From positions 2,542,001-2,606,000 of the forward strand of contig CP160629.1 in assembly GCA_038993745.2 (NCBI GenBank): 64,000 nt of DNA, given 5' to 3'. The notes under the pieces were generated by a model that was not told the DNA's origin, did no database searches, and worked only from the letters and a program-made list of their open reading frames with translations. The stretch comes from Aliivibrio fischeri. Its GTDB lineage: Bacteria > Pseudomonadota > Gammaproteobacteria > Enterobacterales > Vibrionaceae. The position numbers and the translations under genes were made by a program. Below, in pieces: positions 9,858 through 18,005 of this stretch. Position 1 is the first letter of the stretch. Each line of letters begins with the position of its first letter.

Positions 9858-11699
9858 ATGGATCAAAATCCGCAGTCACAGCTAAAATTACTTGTAATCA
9901 AAGGCAAGGAACAAGGCTACCTGACCTACGCAGAAGTTAACGATCACCTACCAGAAGAGATTGTCGATTCTGAGCAGGTTGAAGATATTATCCAAATGAT
10001 CAATGACATGGGTATCAAAGTGGTAGAAACCGCTCCTGATGCTGATGACATGTCATTAAATGATGATGATGCCGTAACTGATGAAGATGCAGCAGAAGCC
10101 GCTGCAGCAGCACTATCAAGTGTAGAAAGTGAAATTGGCCGTACAACTGACCCAGTACGTATGTACATGCGTGAAATGGGCACAGTTGAACTTCTTACTC
10201 GTGAAGGCGAAATTGACATCGCTAAACGTATTGAAGAAGGTATCAACGAAGTTCAGTGTTCTGTTGCTGAATTCCCTGGCGCTATTTCATACTTACTAGA
10301 ACAGTTTGACAAAGTACAAACTGAAGAAATTCGTTTAACTGACATTATTTCAGGATTTGTTGATCCAAATGATGACGGTTCGTCTGCACCAACAGCAACT
10401 CATATCGGTTCTGAATTAAGCGAATCTGAGCTTGATGATGAAGATGATGAAGATGCAGAAGGTGAAACGGAAGAAGAAGAAGATGCAGGTATCGACCCTG
10501 AACTTGCTCTAGAGAAATTCACAGAGCTTCGAACTTCTTACCACAACATGCAATTAGCATTTGAAGAATTTGGTCGCGATGATGCAAAATCACGCGAAGC
10601 GATTGGTGAATTAACGGATATTTTCCGTGAGTTTAAACTGATCCCTAAACAATTCGACTACCTAGTAAAAGAAATGCGTGATGGTATGGATCGTGTTCGT
10701 ACACAAGAGCGCCTAATTATGCGTATGTGTGTTGAATACGGCAAAATGCCTAAGAAATCATTCATTGCACTGTTCACAGGTAATGAATCTTCTGATGAGT
10801 GGTTCAATGAAATTATGGCTTCAGATAAGCCATATGTTGAACGTCTACAACGTTACGAAGAAGATATTCGTCGCTCTATTGCAAAACTAGATAGCATCGA
10901 AAAAGAAACAGGTTTACCTGTAGAGAATATTAAAGACATCAGTCGTCGTATGTCTATCGGTGAAGCAAAAGCTCGCCGTGCGAAAAAAGAGATGGTTGAA
11001 GCAAACTTACGTCTTGTAATCTCTATTGCTAAAAAATACACAAACCGTGGTCTTCAATTCCTAGATCTTATCCAAGAAGGTAACATTGGTCTAATGAAGG
11101 CAGTAGATAAGTTTGAATACCGCCGTGGTTACAAATTCTCTACTTACGCTACATGGTGGATCCGTCAAGCTATCACTCGTTCGATTGCTGACCAAGCACG
11201 TACGATCCGTATTCCAGTACACATGATCGAAACGATCAACAAACTGAATCGTATCTCGCGTCAAATGCTACAAGAAATGGGCCGTGAACCACTACCTGAA
11301 GAGCTTGCTGAACGCATGCAAATGCCAGAAGACAAGATCCGTAAGGTTCTGAAGATCGCTAAAGAGCCTATCTCAATGGAAACACCAATCGGTGATGATG
11401 AAGATTCGCACCTAGGTGATTTCATCGAGGATAACACCCTTGAACTACCAGTGGACTCAGCTACATCAACTAGCTTGAAGTTCGCTACAAATGACGTTCT
11501 TGCAGGTTTGACTCCTCGTGAAGCAAAAGTGCTTCGTATGCGTTTTGGTATCGACATGAATACTGACCATACTCTAGAAGAAGTGGGTAAACAATTTGAC
11601 GTAACACGTGAGCGTATTCGTCAAATCGAAGCAAAAGCGCTTCGTAAACTGCGTCACCCAAGTCGTTCTGAAGTATTACGTAGCTTCTTAGACGAATAA
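9858..11699 (+). CDS. rpoD: RNA polymerase primary sigma factor (sigma-70)
   Basis: The start at 9858 ([18 protein letters not shown]) gives 613 residues, the normal size; the upstream in-frame start adds a non-conserved stretch. All regions can be seen: region 1.1, an acidic non-conserved segment (about residues 185-215), region 1.2 ([11 protein letters not shown]), region 2 ([31 protein letters not shown]), region 3, and region 4 with [12 protein letters not shown] and the recognition helix [20 protein letters not shown]. It ends in a terminator. The 99-bp gap after dnaG leaves room for an internal promoter. Confidence 0.98.
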   Translation: MDQNPQSQLKLLVIKGKEQGYLTYAEVNDHLPEEIVDSEQVEDIIQMINDMGIKVVETAPDADDMSLNDDDAVTDEDAAEAAAAALSSVESEIGRTTDPVRMYMREMGTVELLTREGEIDIAKRIEEGINEVQCSVAEFPGAISYLLEQFDKVQTEEIRLTDIISGFVDPNDDGSSAPTATHIGSELSESELDDEDDEDAEGETEEEEDAGIDPELALEKFTELRTSYHNMQLAFEEFGRDDAKSREAIGELTDIFREFKLIPKQFDYLVKEMRDGMDRVRTQERLIMRMCVEYGKMPKKSFIALFTGNESSDEWFNEIMASDKPYVERLQRYEEDIRRSIAKLDSIEKETGLPVENIKDISRRMSIGEAKARRAKKEMVEANLRLVISIAKKYTNRGLQFLDLIQEGNIGLMKAVDKFEYRRGYKFSTYATWWIRQAITRSIADQARTIRIPVHMIETINKLNRISRQMLQEMGREPLPEELAERMQMPEDKIRKVLKIAKEPISMETPIGDDEDSHLGDFIEDNTLELPVDSATSTSLKFATNDVLAGLTPREAKVLRMRFGIDMNTDHTLEEVGKQFDVTRERIRQIEAKALRKLRHPSRSEVLRSFLDE

Positions 11700-11726
11700 T
11701 TAAACACGATTATTTGTTAATAGAAT

Positions 11727-11757
11727 CAAAAAGGTGGGCTTAGGCTCACCTTTTTTC
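11727..11757 (+). terminator. Rho-independent terminator after rpoD
   Basis: The stem AAGGTG-GGCTTAGGCT-CACCTT is followed by a T6 run, 28 bp after the rpoD stop. It closes the rpsU-yqeY-dnaG-rpoD cluster. Confidence 0.9.
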
Positions 11758-11809
11758 GATCTGAACGCATATTTTCAATCAACTGATTAAAAAGCAGACG
11801 CCTTATGTC

Positions 11810-11838
11810 TAGACACTGTTTTCATCTTCCCCTATAAT
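11810..11838 (+). promoter_or_regulatory. Probable sigma-70 promoter of the tRNA gene
   Basis: A perfect -10 box TATAAT (11833-11838) lies 17 bp after TAGACA (11810-11815, five of six matches to TTGACA). The mature tRNA begins 14 bp downstream of the -10 box. Confidence 0.7.
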
Positions 11839-11852
11839 CGACCACCTACAAA

Positions 11853-11927
11853 GGCCCCTTAGCTCAGTGGTTAGAGCGCACGACTCATAATCGTTCGGTC
11901 CCCAGTTCAAATCTGGGAGGGCCACCA
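11853..11927 (+). tRNA. tRNA-Ile2 (anticodon CAU, lysidine-modified) with a one-base gap in the acceptor stem
   Basis: The 5' half GGCCCCTTAGCTCAGTGGTT and the anticodon loop CTCATAA match E. coli ileX as I remember it, so this is the AUA-reading tRNA whose C34 is changed to lysidine by TilS, not a methionine tRNA. CCA is encoded. The length is 75 nt where 76 is expected: after the T-stem CTGGG the 3' acceptor strand reads AGGGCC, while pairing with GGCCCCU needs AGGGGCC. The missing G is in the run 11919-11921. A real tRNA with this gap would be unstable, so an assembly error is likely. The 27-43 position also looks unpaired (C-U). Confidence 0.88.
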
Positions 11928-11932
11928 AATTA

Positions 11933-11971
11933 AAAAAGGCTGATGAGTATTTTTACTTATCAGCCTTTTTA
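11933..11971. terminator. Bidirectional terminator after the tRNA
   Basis: AAAAAGGCTGAT pairs with ATCAGCCTTTTT across a loop of about 14 nt, with T-runs on both strands. It can end the tRNA transcript and also a minus-strand transcript of the small ORF at 11976-12124. Confidence 0.88.
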
Positions 11972-11975
11972 CTTT

Positions 11976-12124
11976 TTATTTTATCTTCTTTTTTTTGACG
12001 ATGAATAGGTAGCCCATCAAAAGTAAAAATATTGATAGTTCTATCGCCGCTCTCATTAAACCTGAAGTACATACTGCGACAATAATTAATATAGTAACAA
12101 TCGCCAATAATCCTTTTTATTCAT
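11976..12124 (-). CDS. Candidate small membrane protein (about 49 residues), needs one base restored
   Basis: ATG at 12122-12124 is preceded by ATGGAG as ribosome-binding site and opens MNKK. The frame then stops early as written. If the A-run at 12114-12118 had one more base, the frame would continue as GLLAIVTILIIVAVC, through a second hydrophobic stretch IFLLLMGYLFIV, to the tail KKKKIK and a stop at 11976. The result is a two-span membrane protein with a basic end followed by a terminator. The reconstruction is inference, based on the same kind of run shortening seen elsewhere here. No homologue is recognised. Confidence 0.4.
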
Positions 12125-12308
12125 ATACTCCATCCTAGAAATAACCAAAAGACTATTATTCAAGATCCTTTCAATAATGAAAAATAGCTAATCGCACTAT
12201 CAAAGAACCAATTGCACTATCAATAGATCACAAAAAAGCATTAATAATTTGGATATCAAATAAAGCTACCTATACTGATTGATAATTACTTTGATTATGG
12301 AGCAATCA

Positions 12309-12929
12309 ATGAAACGGATATTTCTCCCCCTCCTTATCTCAACCCTCTCTTTCCATACGTTTGCCAACGATAGTACGGATGTATCTCAACCTAAAATAAG
12401 CGGTTTTTATGCTGGGGTAGGTTTTGGATCATTTGGTTACTCTGAAGAAGATTCTTGGGGGTATAGCAATAACCCCATTTCAGCTGAAGCCGATGGCAAC
12501 TCAACAAAAGTCTATTTAGGATATCAATTTAATAAGATTGTCGGTATTGAAGGAACCTATACAAACTATGGAGAAACGAAGGCAAAAGTAGGTAACTATT
12601 CAATGAAGCCAAGCTCTATTTCTTTAGCTGCAAACTTAGGGTATACCTTTAAAAACGGCATCAGACCCTTTGGACTCGTTGGTATGTCGAATTTAGATTT
12701 AAATCAAAGTGAAGAGTTACTCACTGATGATAACGGAGCCGCTTTTAAGTTTGGGTTTGGTGTTGAATACACCCCAAAAGCATTAGGTGGCGTTCAATTC
12801 AGAGCGGCTTATGAGATGGACATGTATGCCGTTGAGTACCTTGATTATCAAAGTGGTTCAGGATTAACAACAGAAACGAATTTATATGCCTTAGACTCTT
12901 TATATCTTGGTGCTTCTTATAAGTTCTAA
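12309..12929 (+). CDS. Outer-membrane beta-barrel protein (OmpA-barrel/Ail-like size)
   Basis: Starting at 12309 (MKRIFLPLLI, with GGAG six bases upstream) gives 206 residues. A signal peptide of about 19 residues ends at FHTFA-ND. The rest alternates polar and aromatic residues in strand-length units (GFYAGVGFGSFGY, KVYLGYQFNKIVGIEGTY, IRPFGLVGMSNLDL). It ends SLYLGASYKF with a terminal phenylalanine, as expected for BAM-inserted barrels. This fits an eight-stranded barrel of the OmpA/OmpW-like size class. Its substrate or role is unknown. It is monocistronic, with AT-rich flanks. Confidence 0.8.
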   Translation: MKRIFLPLLISTLSFHTFANDSTDVSQPKISGFYAGVGFGSFGYSEEDSWGYSNNPISAEADGNSTKVYLGYQFNKIVGIEGTYTNYGETKAKVGNYSMKPSSISLAANLGYTFKNGIRPFGLVGMSNLDLNQSEELLTDDNGAAFKFGFGVEYTPKALGGVQFRAAYEMDMYAVEYLDYQSGSGLTTETNLYALDSLYLGASYKF

Positions 12930-13074
12930 TCATTAAATAGAGCATTGGTACCTCATATCTTTGCTCTTATTCTTAATATAATCAATAAAATGTTTTTTTC
13001 CTCTCTGCTTTTATTTCTTTCTTGATATACACTTCCTTATATTCAATATTAACTAATAACAATAAAGGTTATCT

Positions 13075-14619
13075 ATGTACAATTTAGCCAATAATCTTGA
13101 GCGTAATGCAACTTTTCGTCCAAACAACATCGCTTTGATCTTTCAAGAGCAGAAGATTACTTACCAAGAATTAAATCAAAAAGTAAATGCTATTGCAGAT
13201 CACTTACATCAATTAAATATAAAACCAAATGAAAAAATCGCTCTGTCTTGCCCTAACACCCCTGAATTCGTTATTGCTTATTATGCTATTCAAAAAATAG
13301 GTGCGGTTGTTGTTCCTTTAAATGTCATGTTAAAAGGCGAGGAAGTTGCTTATCACTTAAAAGACTCAGATGCAGTCGCTCTAATTTCATATCAAGGTTC
13401 TGATGCGATGCCTATCGGTCAATTTGGCTACGAAGGCTACACTAAAGCTGATTTTTGTGAGCATTTTATTCTTATCGAAACCGCTCCTGTATCTAAAAAG
13501 CCAGCCGAAGCACACTCTTTTAATCAGTGGTTAGAAACGGGCAGAAAAACCTTCGAAACCGTTTATCGCTCAGCAGAAGATAGCTGCGTAATCCTGTACA
13601 CATCAGGCACAACAGGTGCAGCAAAAGGAGCAGAGCTTAGCCAAAGTAATATGCTATGTAATGCACAAGCTTGCCAAGCACTAACCAATCAAAAAGGCAC
13701 TGATGTCAGCATCGCTATACTTCCTCTGTTCCACACCTTTGGTCAATCCCTAATAATGAACACCTCTATCCTTGCAGGTAGTGCTTTAGTTCTGATTTCT
13801 CGCTTTGTACCAAAAACAGTAGTTCAACAAATACATGAACATAAGGTAACGCACTTAGCTGGTGTTCCAACTATGTTTATTGGTCTATTAGCGTACGCTG
13901 AAAAACACCCTGGCGCTTACCTTAAAGAAATAGCACAAACATTAAAAGTTGCTATCTCTGGTGGTGCTTCTATGCCTGTTGAGGTATTGAAACAATTTGA
14001 AGAGAAGCTACAAGTTCCTGTTATTGAAGGCTATGGCTTATCTGAATCATCTCCTGTTGCCGCATTTAACCACTTAGAATTTGAACGTAAACCAGGCAGT
14101 ATTGGTCAACCGTTACCTGGCGTAACCATGAAAGTGGTAGATAAAAATGGACACGAAGTTCCGACAGGTCAAGAAGGTGAACTCGTCATTCGTGGTCATA
14201 ACGTAATGAAAGGATATTATAAAAAACCACAAGAGACGGCAAAAACGATAATCAATGGTTGGCTTCATACTGGCGACATTGTTCGCTTTGATGATGAAGG
14301 GTATATCTATGTTGTTGACCGTTTAAAAGAGTTAATCATTAGTGGTGGTTACAATATTTATCCACGAGAAGTAGAAGAGGTATATATGAGTCACCCTTCT
14401 GTGCATCTTGTCGCGGTCATTGGCGTTGAACATCCTCGTTTTGGTGAAGAAGTGAAAGCTTTTGTCATTCTAAAAGAGGGTCACTCTATTTCAGAAAAAG
14501 AATTAATCAAATGGAGTCGTCAACATTTAGCGGATTATAAATGCCCTAAACATCTTGATATTGTTGAAGCTTTACCTATGACAGCGACAGGTAAAATTCT
14601 AAAAAGAATGCTGAAATAA
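13075..14619 (+). CDS. Long-chain fatty acid--CoA ligase (AMP-binding family)
   Basis: A 514-residue adenylate-forming enzyme. It shows the P-loop-like motif LYTSGTTGAAKG (about residues 174-185), the A5-type motif GYGLSESSP, the core WLHTGDIVRFDDEGYIYVVDR, and the C-terminal catalytic lysine in TATGKILKR. These mark an acyl-CoA synthetase that activates a carboxylic acid with ATP and CoA. The length is that of medium or long-chain ligases, but the substrate cannot be read from sequence. The ribosome-binding site is AAAGG. It stands alone between an outer-membrane protein and a small membrane protein. A second, longer acyl-CoA synthetase lies at 22521. Confidence 0.9.
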   Translation: MYNLANNLERNATFRPNNIALIFQEQKITYQELNQKVNAIADHLHQLNIKPNEKIALSCPNTPEFVIAYYAIQKIGAVVVPLNVMLKGEEVAYHLKDSDAVALISYQGSDAMPIGQFGYEGYTKADFCEHFILIETAPVSKKPAEAHSFNQWLETGRKTFETVYRSAEDSCVILYTSGTTGAAKGAELSQSNMLCNAQACQALTNQKGTDVSIAILPLFHTFGQSLIMNTSILAGSALVLISRFVPKTVVQQIHEHKVTHLAGVPTMFIGLLAYAEKHPGAYLKEIAQTLKVAISGGASMPVEVLKQFEEKLQVPVIEGYGLSESSPVAAFNHLEFERKPGSIGQPLPGVTMKVVDKNGHEVPTGQEGELVIRGHNVMKGYYKKPQETAKTIINGWLHTGDIVRFDDEGYIYVVDRLKELIISGGYNIYPREVEEVYMSHPSVHLVAVIGVEHPRFGEEVKAFVILKEGHSISEKELIKWSRQHLADYKCPKHLDIVEALPMTATGKILKRMLK

Positions 14620-14701
14620 CCGCTACGACTTAGCAAGTATATTCCCATAATAAAAATAAGGTATATACTTGCTACATTCATTTCATTACTGGGCAAATAT
14701 T

Positions 14702-15103
14702 ATGTCAAAGAAAACAGATAATGGTATTTGGTTTGCTTATATTGCAAGCCTACTAACTCCAATCACTCTTATGGTTTCAGGAATTATTGCAATTATTTAT
14801 GCGGGCTACCAAATGAATAAAGGCACTAATGATGAAGTCATCGATAGTCATTACTACGCGATCATTAAAAGCTTTTTCCTTTTTCTTACATTTTTCGTTG
14901 TTTTAGCAGTAACGGCTGCAACAATGAGTGGTATGGCTGCGGGTCTCGATTACTGGGTAGATAGCTCTATCCTTGATAAAGTTTATGCTGCTATTCCAGT
15001 TGTTGGTGCAGTAATCTCAGTTCTTGCTATTGGTACTTGGTTCGTTAAATTAGCGAAAGGTATGCAAAAACTTAAAGCATATCAACCAATTGAAAATCAA
15101 TAA
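14702..15103 (+). CDS. Small integral membrane protein, DUF4870-like
   Basis: The start at 14702 (MSKKTDNGIWFAYIASLL) gives 133 residues with three hydrophobic segments, at about residues 10-33, 55-80 and 95-118. A polar loop follows the first (YQMNKGTNDEVIDSHYY). This layout and the HYYAIIKSFFLFL segment recall the DUF4870/TIC20-like family of small bacterial membrane proteins, whose function is unknown. The resemblance is weak. A terminator follows directly, and the gene appears to be monocistronic. Confidence 0.7.
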   Translation: MSKKTDNGIWFAYIASLLTPITLMVSGIIAIIYAGYQMNKGTNDEVIDSHYYAIIKSFFLFLTFFVVLAVTAATMSGMAAGLDYWVDSSILDKVYAAIPVVGAVISVLAIGTWFVKLAKGMQKLKAYQPIENQ

Positions 15104-15106
15104 TAT

Positions 15107-15131
15107 AAAGGCACTCAATGTGCCTTTTTTA
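15107..15131 (+). terminator. Rho-independent terminator
   Basis: AAAGGCA-CTCAATG-TGCCTTT followed by further T, four bases after the stop of the membrane protein at 14702-15103. Confidence 0.9.
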
Positions 15132-15488
15132 TTTCGAGTTATAAAATAAATATTTGACGAAGATCATACTAACTAGAAAGTGATCTTCACGGATTTTACT
15201 GTTAGAATTTGCGTCAAAATAGATAGAAACTTACGAAAAAGACATGTTCGAAATTATGTCGAGTAATGTAAATTTGTTTTTAATATTGTGATTAAAGTAC
15301 AAATTGTTTACCTGAATCAATAATCCATTACTCTTTTCGAGCTAAAATACAGGTAATTACTGAATTTCAATGCTTAGCTATCGTGTTATTTGAAGATAAA
15401 ATTGTTGTAATTTTTCAACACTTCAAACATTAGCTGGGCATTACTGCGTTTATCATTTTAAATATACTCATCTGGAGAGATTTCTCAC
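15132..15488. other. Non-coding region upstream of pykF
   Basis: About 357 bp of AT-rich sequence without a supported reading frame. It must hold the pykF promoter and leader. The ribosome-binding site TGGAGAG is at 15472-15478. No confident operator could be assigned. Confidence 0.6.
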
Positions 15489-16901
15489 ATGAAAAAGACC
15501 AAAATCGTTTGTACGATCGGCCCAAAAACTGAATCAGTTGAAAAACTAACTGAACTAGCAAATGCTGGTATGAACGTTATGCGCCTAAACTTCTCACACG
15601 GCGACTTCGCAGAACACGGCCAACGTATTGATAACGTACGTCAAGTAATGAAAAACACTGGCAAACAACTTGCTATTCTTCTTGATACTAAAGGTCCTGA
15701 AATCCGTACAATCAAACTAGAAAACGGCGACGATGTTGCTCTAGTTGCAGGTCAAGATTTCACATTCACAACAGATACTTCAGTTGTTGGTAATAAAGAC
15801 GTTGTTGCTGTTACTTACCCAGGTTTTGCAAACGACCTTGAAGTTGGTAACACTATCCTTGTTGATGACGGCCTAATCGAAATGGAAGTTGTTGCGACAA
15901 CTGAAACTGAAGTTAAGTGTAAAGTTCTTAACAATGGTGACCTAGGCGAAAACAAAGGTGTTAACCTTCCTGGCGTTTCTGTTCAACTTCCAGCTCTATC
16001 TGAAAAAGATAAAGCTGACCTTAAATTTGGTTGTGAGCAAGGCGTTGATTTCGTTGCTGCTTCTTTCATCCGTAAAGAAGAAGACGTTAAAGAAATCCGT
16101 GAACTACTTGTTGCTAACGGCGGCGAGAACATTCAAATCATCTCTAAGATTGAAAACCAAGAAGGTGTTGATAACTTCGATTCAATCCTAGAAGCTTCTG
16201 ACGGTATCATGGTTGCTCGTGGTGACCTTGGTGTTGAAATCCCAGTTGAAGAAGTAATCTTCGCTCAGAAGATGATGATCGAGAAATGTAACCGTGCACG
16301 TAAAGTTGTAATCACTGCAACTCAAATGCTTGATTCTATGATCAAAAACCCACGTCCAACTCGTGCTGAAGCGGGTGACGTTGCGAACGCAATCATGGAT
16401 GGTACTGATGCTGTAATGCTTTCAGGTGAATCTGCTAAAGGTAAATACCCAGTTGAAGCTGTAACTATCATGGCTCAAATCTGTGCTCGTACTGACGCAG
16501 CTCTTAAAGCAGAACTAGGTTCTCGTCTAGATAGCCCACGTCTACGTATCACTGAAGCGGTATGTAAAGGTGCAGTAGATACAGCTGAGAAACTAAACGC
16601 TCCTGTTATCGTTGTTGCAACTGAAGCTGGTAAATCAGCTCGTTCAATCCGTAAATACTTCCCAACAGCTAAAATCATCGCTGTAACTACTAATACTAAG
16701 ACTGCTGCACAACTATGTCTTTCTAAAGGTATTACTCCAATGATCGTTGATTCAATCGATAGCACTGACGCATTCTACCTACGTGGTAAAGAGTTAGCTC
16801 TTGAATCAGGTATTGGCGCTAAAGGCGATATCGTTGTTATGGTTTCTGGTGCTCTAGTTCCATCTGGTACTACAAACACAGCTTCTGTACACGTTCTATA
16901 A
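15489..16901 (+). CDS. pykF: Pyruvate kinase, type I
   Basis: Converts phosphoenolpyruvate and ADP to pyruvate and ATP. The 470-residue protein begins [20 protein letters not shown] and shows the substrate segment [11 protein letters not shown], the catalytic-lysine signature [10 protein letters not shown] and the [12 protein letters not shown] block. The length equals E. coli PykF. Codon use is strongly biased toward highly expressed patterns (for example GTT, GCT, CGT), as expected for glycolysis. The long upstream region suggests a regulated promoter, and a strong terminator follows. Confidence 0.97.
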   Translation: MKKTKIVCTIGPKTESVEKLTELANAGMNVMRLNFSHGDFAEHGQRIDNVRQVMKNTGKQLAILLDTKGPEIRTIKLENGDDVALVAGQDFTFTTDTSVVGNKDVVAVTYPGFANDLEVGNTILVDDGLIEMEVVATTETEVKCKVLNNGDLGENKGVNLPGVSVQLPALSEKDKADLKFGCEQGVDFVAASFIRKEEDVKEIRELLVANGGENIQIISKIENQEGVDNFDSILEASDGIMVARGDLGVEIPVEEVIFAQKMMIEKCNRARKVVITATQMLDSMIKNPRPTRAEAGDVANAIMDGTDAVMLSGESAKGKYPVEAVTIMAQICARTDAALKAELGSRLDSPRLRITEAVCKGAVDTAEKLNAPVIVVATEAGKSARSIRKYFPTAKIIAVTTNTKTAAQLCLSKGITPMIVDSIDSTDAFYLRGKELALESGIGAKGDIVVMVSGALVPSGTTNTASVHVL

Positions 16902-16935
16902 TTCATTGAATTTATAAACAAGTATAACGAGTTAA

Positions 16936-16965
16936 TAAAAAGAGGGCTTTCGCCTCTTTTTTTAT
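16936..16965 (+). terminator. Rho-independent terminator after pykF
   Basis: AAAGAGG-GCTTTCG-CCTCTTT followed by more T residues. Confidence 0.9.
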
Positions 16966-17040
16966 GAAATTTTCTTGCCCAAAACAAACAATACGCTATA
17001 CTATCAACCAATATTAACCGCACGCCAAATTGTATATAAG

Positions 17041-17703
17041 ATGTCTAGCTTAACTCTCACTGATAAAGTTTCAAAAATGATCCACCAAGATATTCTCTCT
17101 GGAAAATTAAAACCTGGTCAGAAACTGGTCGTTGCTGAATTAAAAGAACGCTATAACGTAGGAGCGTCCCCTATTCGTGAAGCTCTGGTTCAATTATCTT
17201 GGAATAAATACGTCAAACTTGAACCTCAAAAAGGATGTTGGGTTGCATCTATTTCCCTTAGTGAGCTTAAAGAATTATTTGAAAGTTTACGTACTATAGG
17301 CCAAGTTTTATTAGCAAAGGCCATCACTAACGGCAATGAGAATTGGGAATTAAACGTACTAACTAGTTTCCATAAATTAAACAAAATTAATCTACAAGAT
17401 GCGAAAATAGAAGAGTTAAGAGAATGGGAAAATAGATACACTGATTTCCATAATTCACTTCTAGAAGGGGCTCAATCCCCTATTATGTATCAGTTCTATC
17501 AAGATATATCTCATCAAATCACACGCTACCGCCATTTAAATAATAACCCTCAAGTGATCAGTGAAACCTATGCTCAATATTTAGAAGAGCATGAAATTAT
17601 GATGAAGCTCACTTTGTCACGTGATTCAGAACAAGCCATCAAATATTTAAATAATCATTACTCGAAAGCCAGTGATCTTATATCAACCTACTTTTCGGCT
17701 TAA
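17041..17703 (+). CDS. GntR-family transcriptional regulator (FadR/FCD subfamily)
   Basis: The start at 17041 gives MSSLTLTDKVSKMIHQDILSG, with a winged helix-turn-helix (GQKLVVAELKERYNVGASPIREALVQL, about residues 29-57) typical of GntR regulators. The C-terminal all-helical part (ELFESLRTIGQVLLAKAI ... LEEHEIMMKLTLSRDSEQAI) fits an FCD ligand-binding domain; its metal-binding histidines could include H133-type positions, but this is not certain. 220 residues is normal. No operon partner adjoins, so the target and inducer are unknown. CsiR-like regulators of small carboxylic acids are one possibility. Confidence 0.85.
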   Translation: MSSLTLTDKVSKMIHQDILSGKLKPGQKLVVAELKERYNVGASPIREALVQLSWNKYVKLEPQKGCWVASISLSELKELFESLRTIGQVLLAKAITNGNENWELNVLTSFHKLNKINLQDAKIEELREWENRYTDFHNSLLEGAQSPIMYQFYQDISHQITRYRHLNNNPQVISETYAQYLEEHEIMMKLTLSRDSEQAIKYLNNHYSKASDLISTYFSA

Positions 17704-17707
17704 GAGA

Positions 17708-17740
17708 TAAAAAAAACCAGGCAAATGCCTGGTTTTTTTA
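17708..17740. terminator. Terminator after the GntR gene (works on both strands)
   Basis: A-run, AACCAGGCA-AA-TGCCTGGTT, T-run. The symmetric A and T runs would also serve a minus-strand transcript from the small gene at 17749-17880. Confidence 0.9.
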
Positions 17741-17748
17741 TTGAAAAT

Positions 17749-17880
17749 TCACCACCCAAAAAACTCTTTATTATGGGTACTGATTAACAATACCATTAAT
17801 AAAAAATAAATTGCGCTTAATTTAAAACCTAAAATGGCTAAACTACCTACCGTGAGTCTTACTAAAAAATCAGTAAACAT
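17749..17880 (-). CDS. Candidate 43-residue membrane protein
   Basis: ATG at 17878-17880 is preceded by GAGGTGG as a strong ribosome-binding site. The frame runs MFTDFLVRLTVGSLAILGFK, then SAIYFLLMVLLISTHNKEFFGW and stop at 17749. A single long hydrophobic segment (about residues 10-35) with a charged C-terminal tail indicates a one-span membrane miniprotein. The stop abuts a bidirectional terminator, and two dyads lie upstream (17930-17941 and 17974-17989), so a whole transcription unit is visible. I do not recognise the family. Confidence 0.55.
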   Translation of the reverse strand: MFTDFLVRLTVGSLAILGFKLSAIYFLLMVLLISTHNKEFFGW

Positions 17881-17929
17881 ATCCACCTCACTTCATTTTC
17901 AAGCCTTTAATGTTACTTAATCAAGTAAT

Positions 17930-17989
17930 GTCTAATTAGACTTATGTATCGGTAATTGTAAGTATAGACAAGGTTAGACTTTAGTCTAA
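17930..17989. promoter_or_regulatory. Two related dyads upstream of the small membrane protein gene
   Basis: GTCTAATTAGAC (17930-17941) is a perfect 12-bp palindrome. TTAGACTTTAGTCTAA (17974-17989) is a second dyad made of the same half-sites in the opposite order. They lie 50-110 bp upstream of the ATG at 17880. An operator for an unknown regulator is the simplest reading; the second could also act as a weak terminator for the diguanylate cyclase gene that ends at 18006. Confidence 0.45.
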
Positions 17990-18005
17990 TAACTCTTTTA
18001 TCCCT

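Noticed and set aside
9944..10246. Long antisense frames within rpoD, and similar ones in hslU (42702-43061) and pilP (59051-59377)
   Set aside because: They are mirror frames of strongly conserved genes, have no ribosome-binding site and show serine- or threonine-rich antisense composition.
11853..11927. Elongator or initiator tRNA-Met because of the CAU anticodon
   Set aside because: The body matches the tRNA-Ile2 (ileX-type) pattern, not tRNA-Met.
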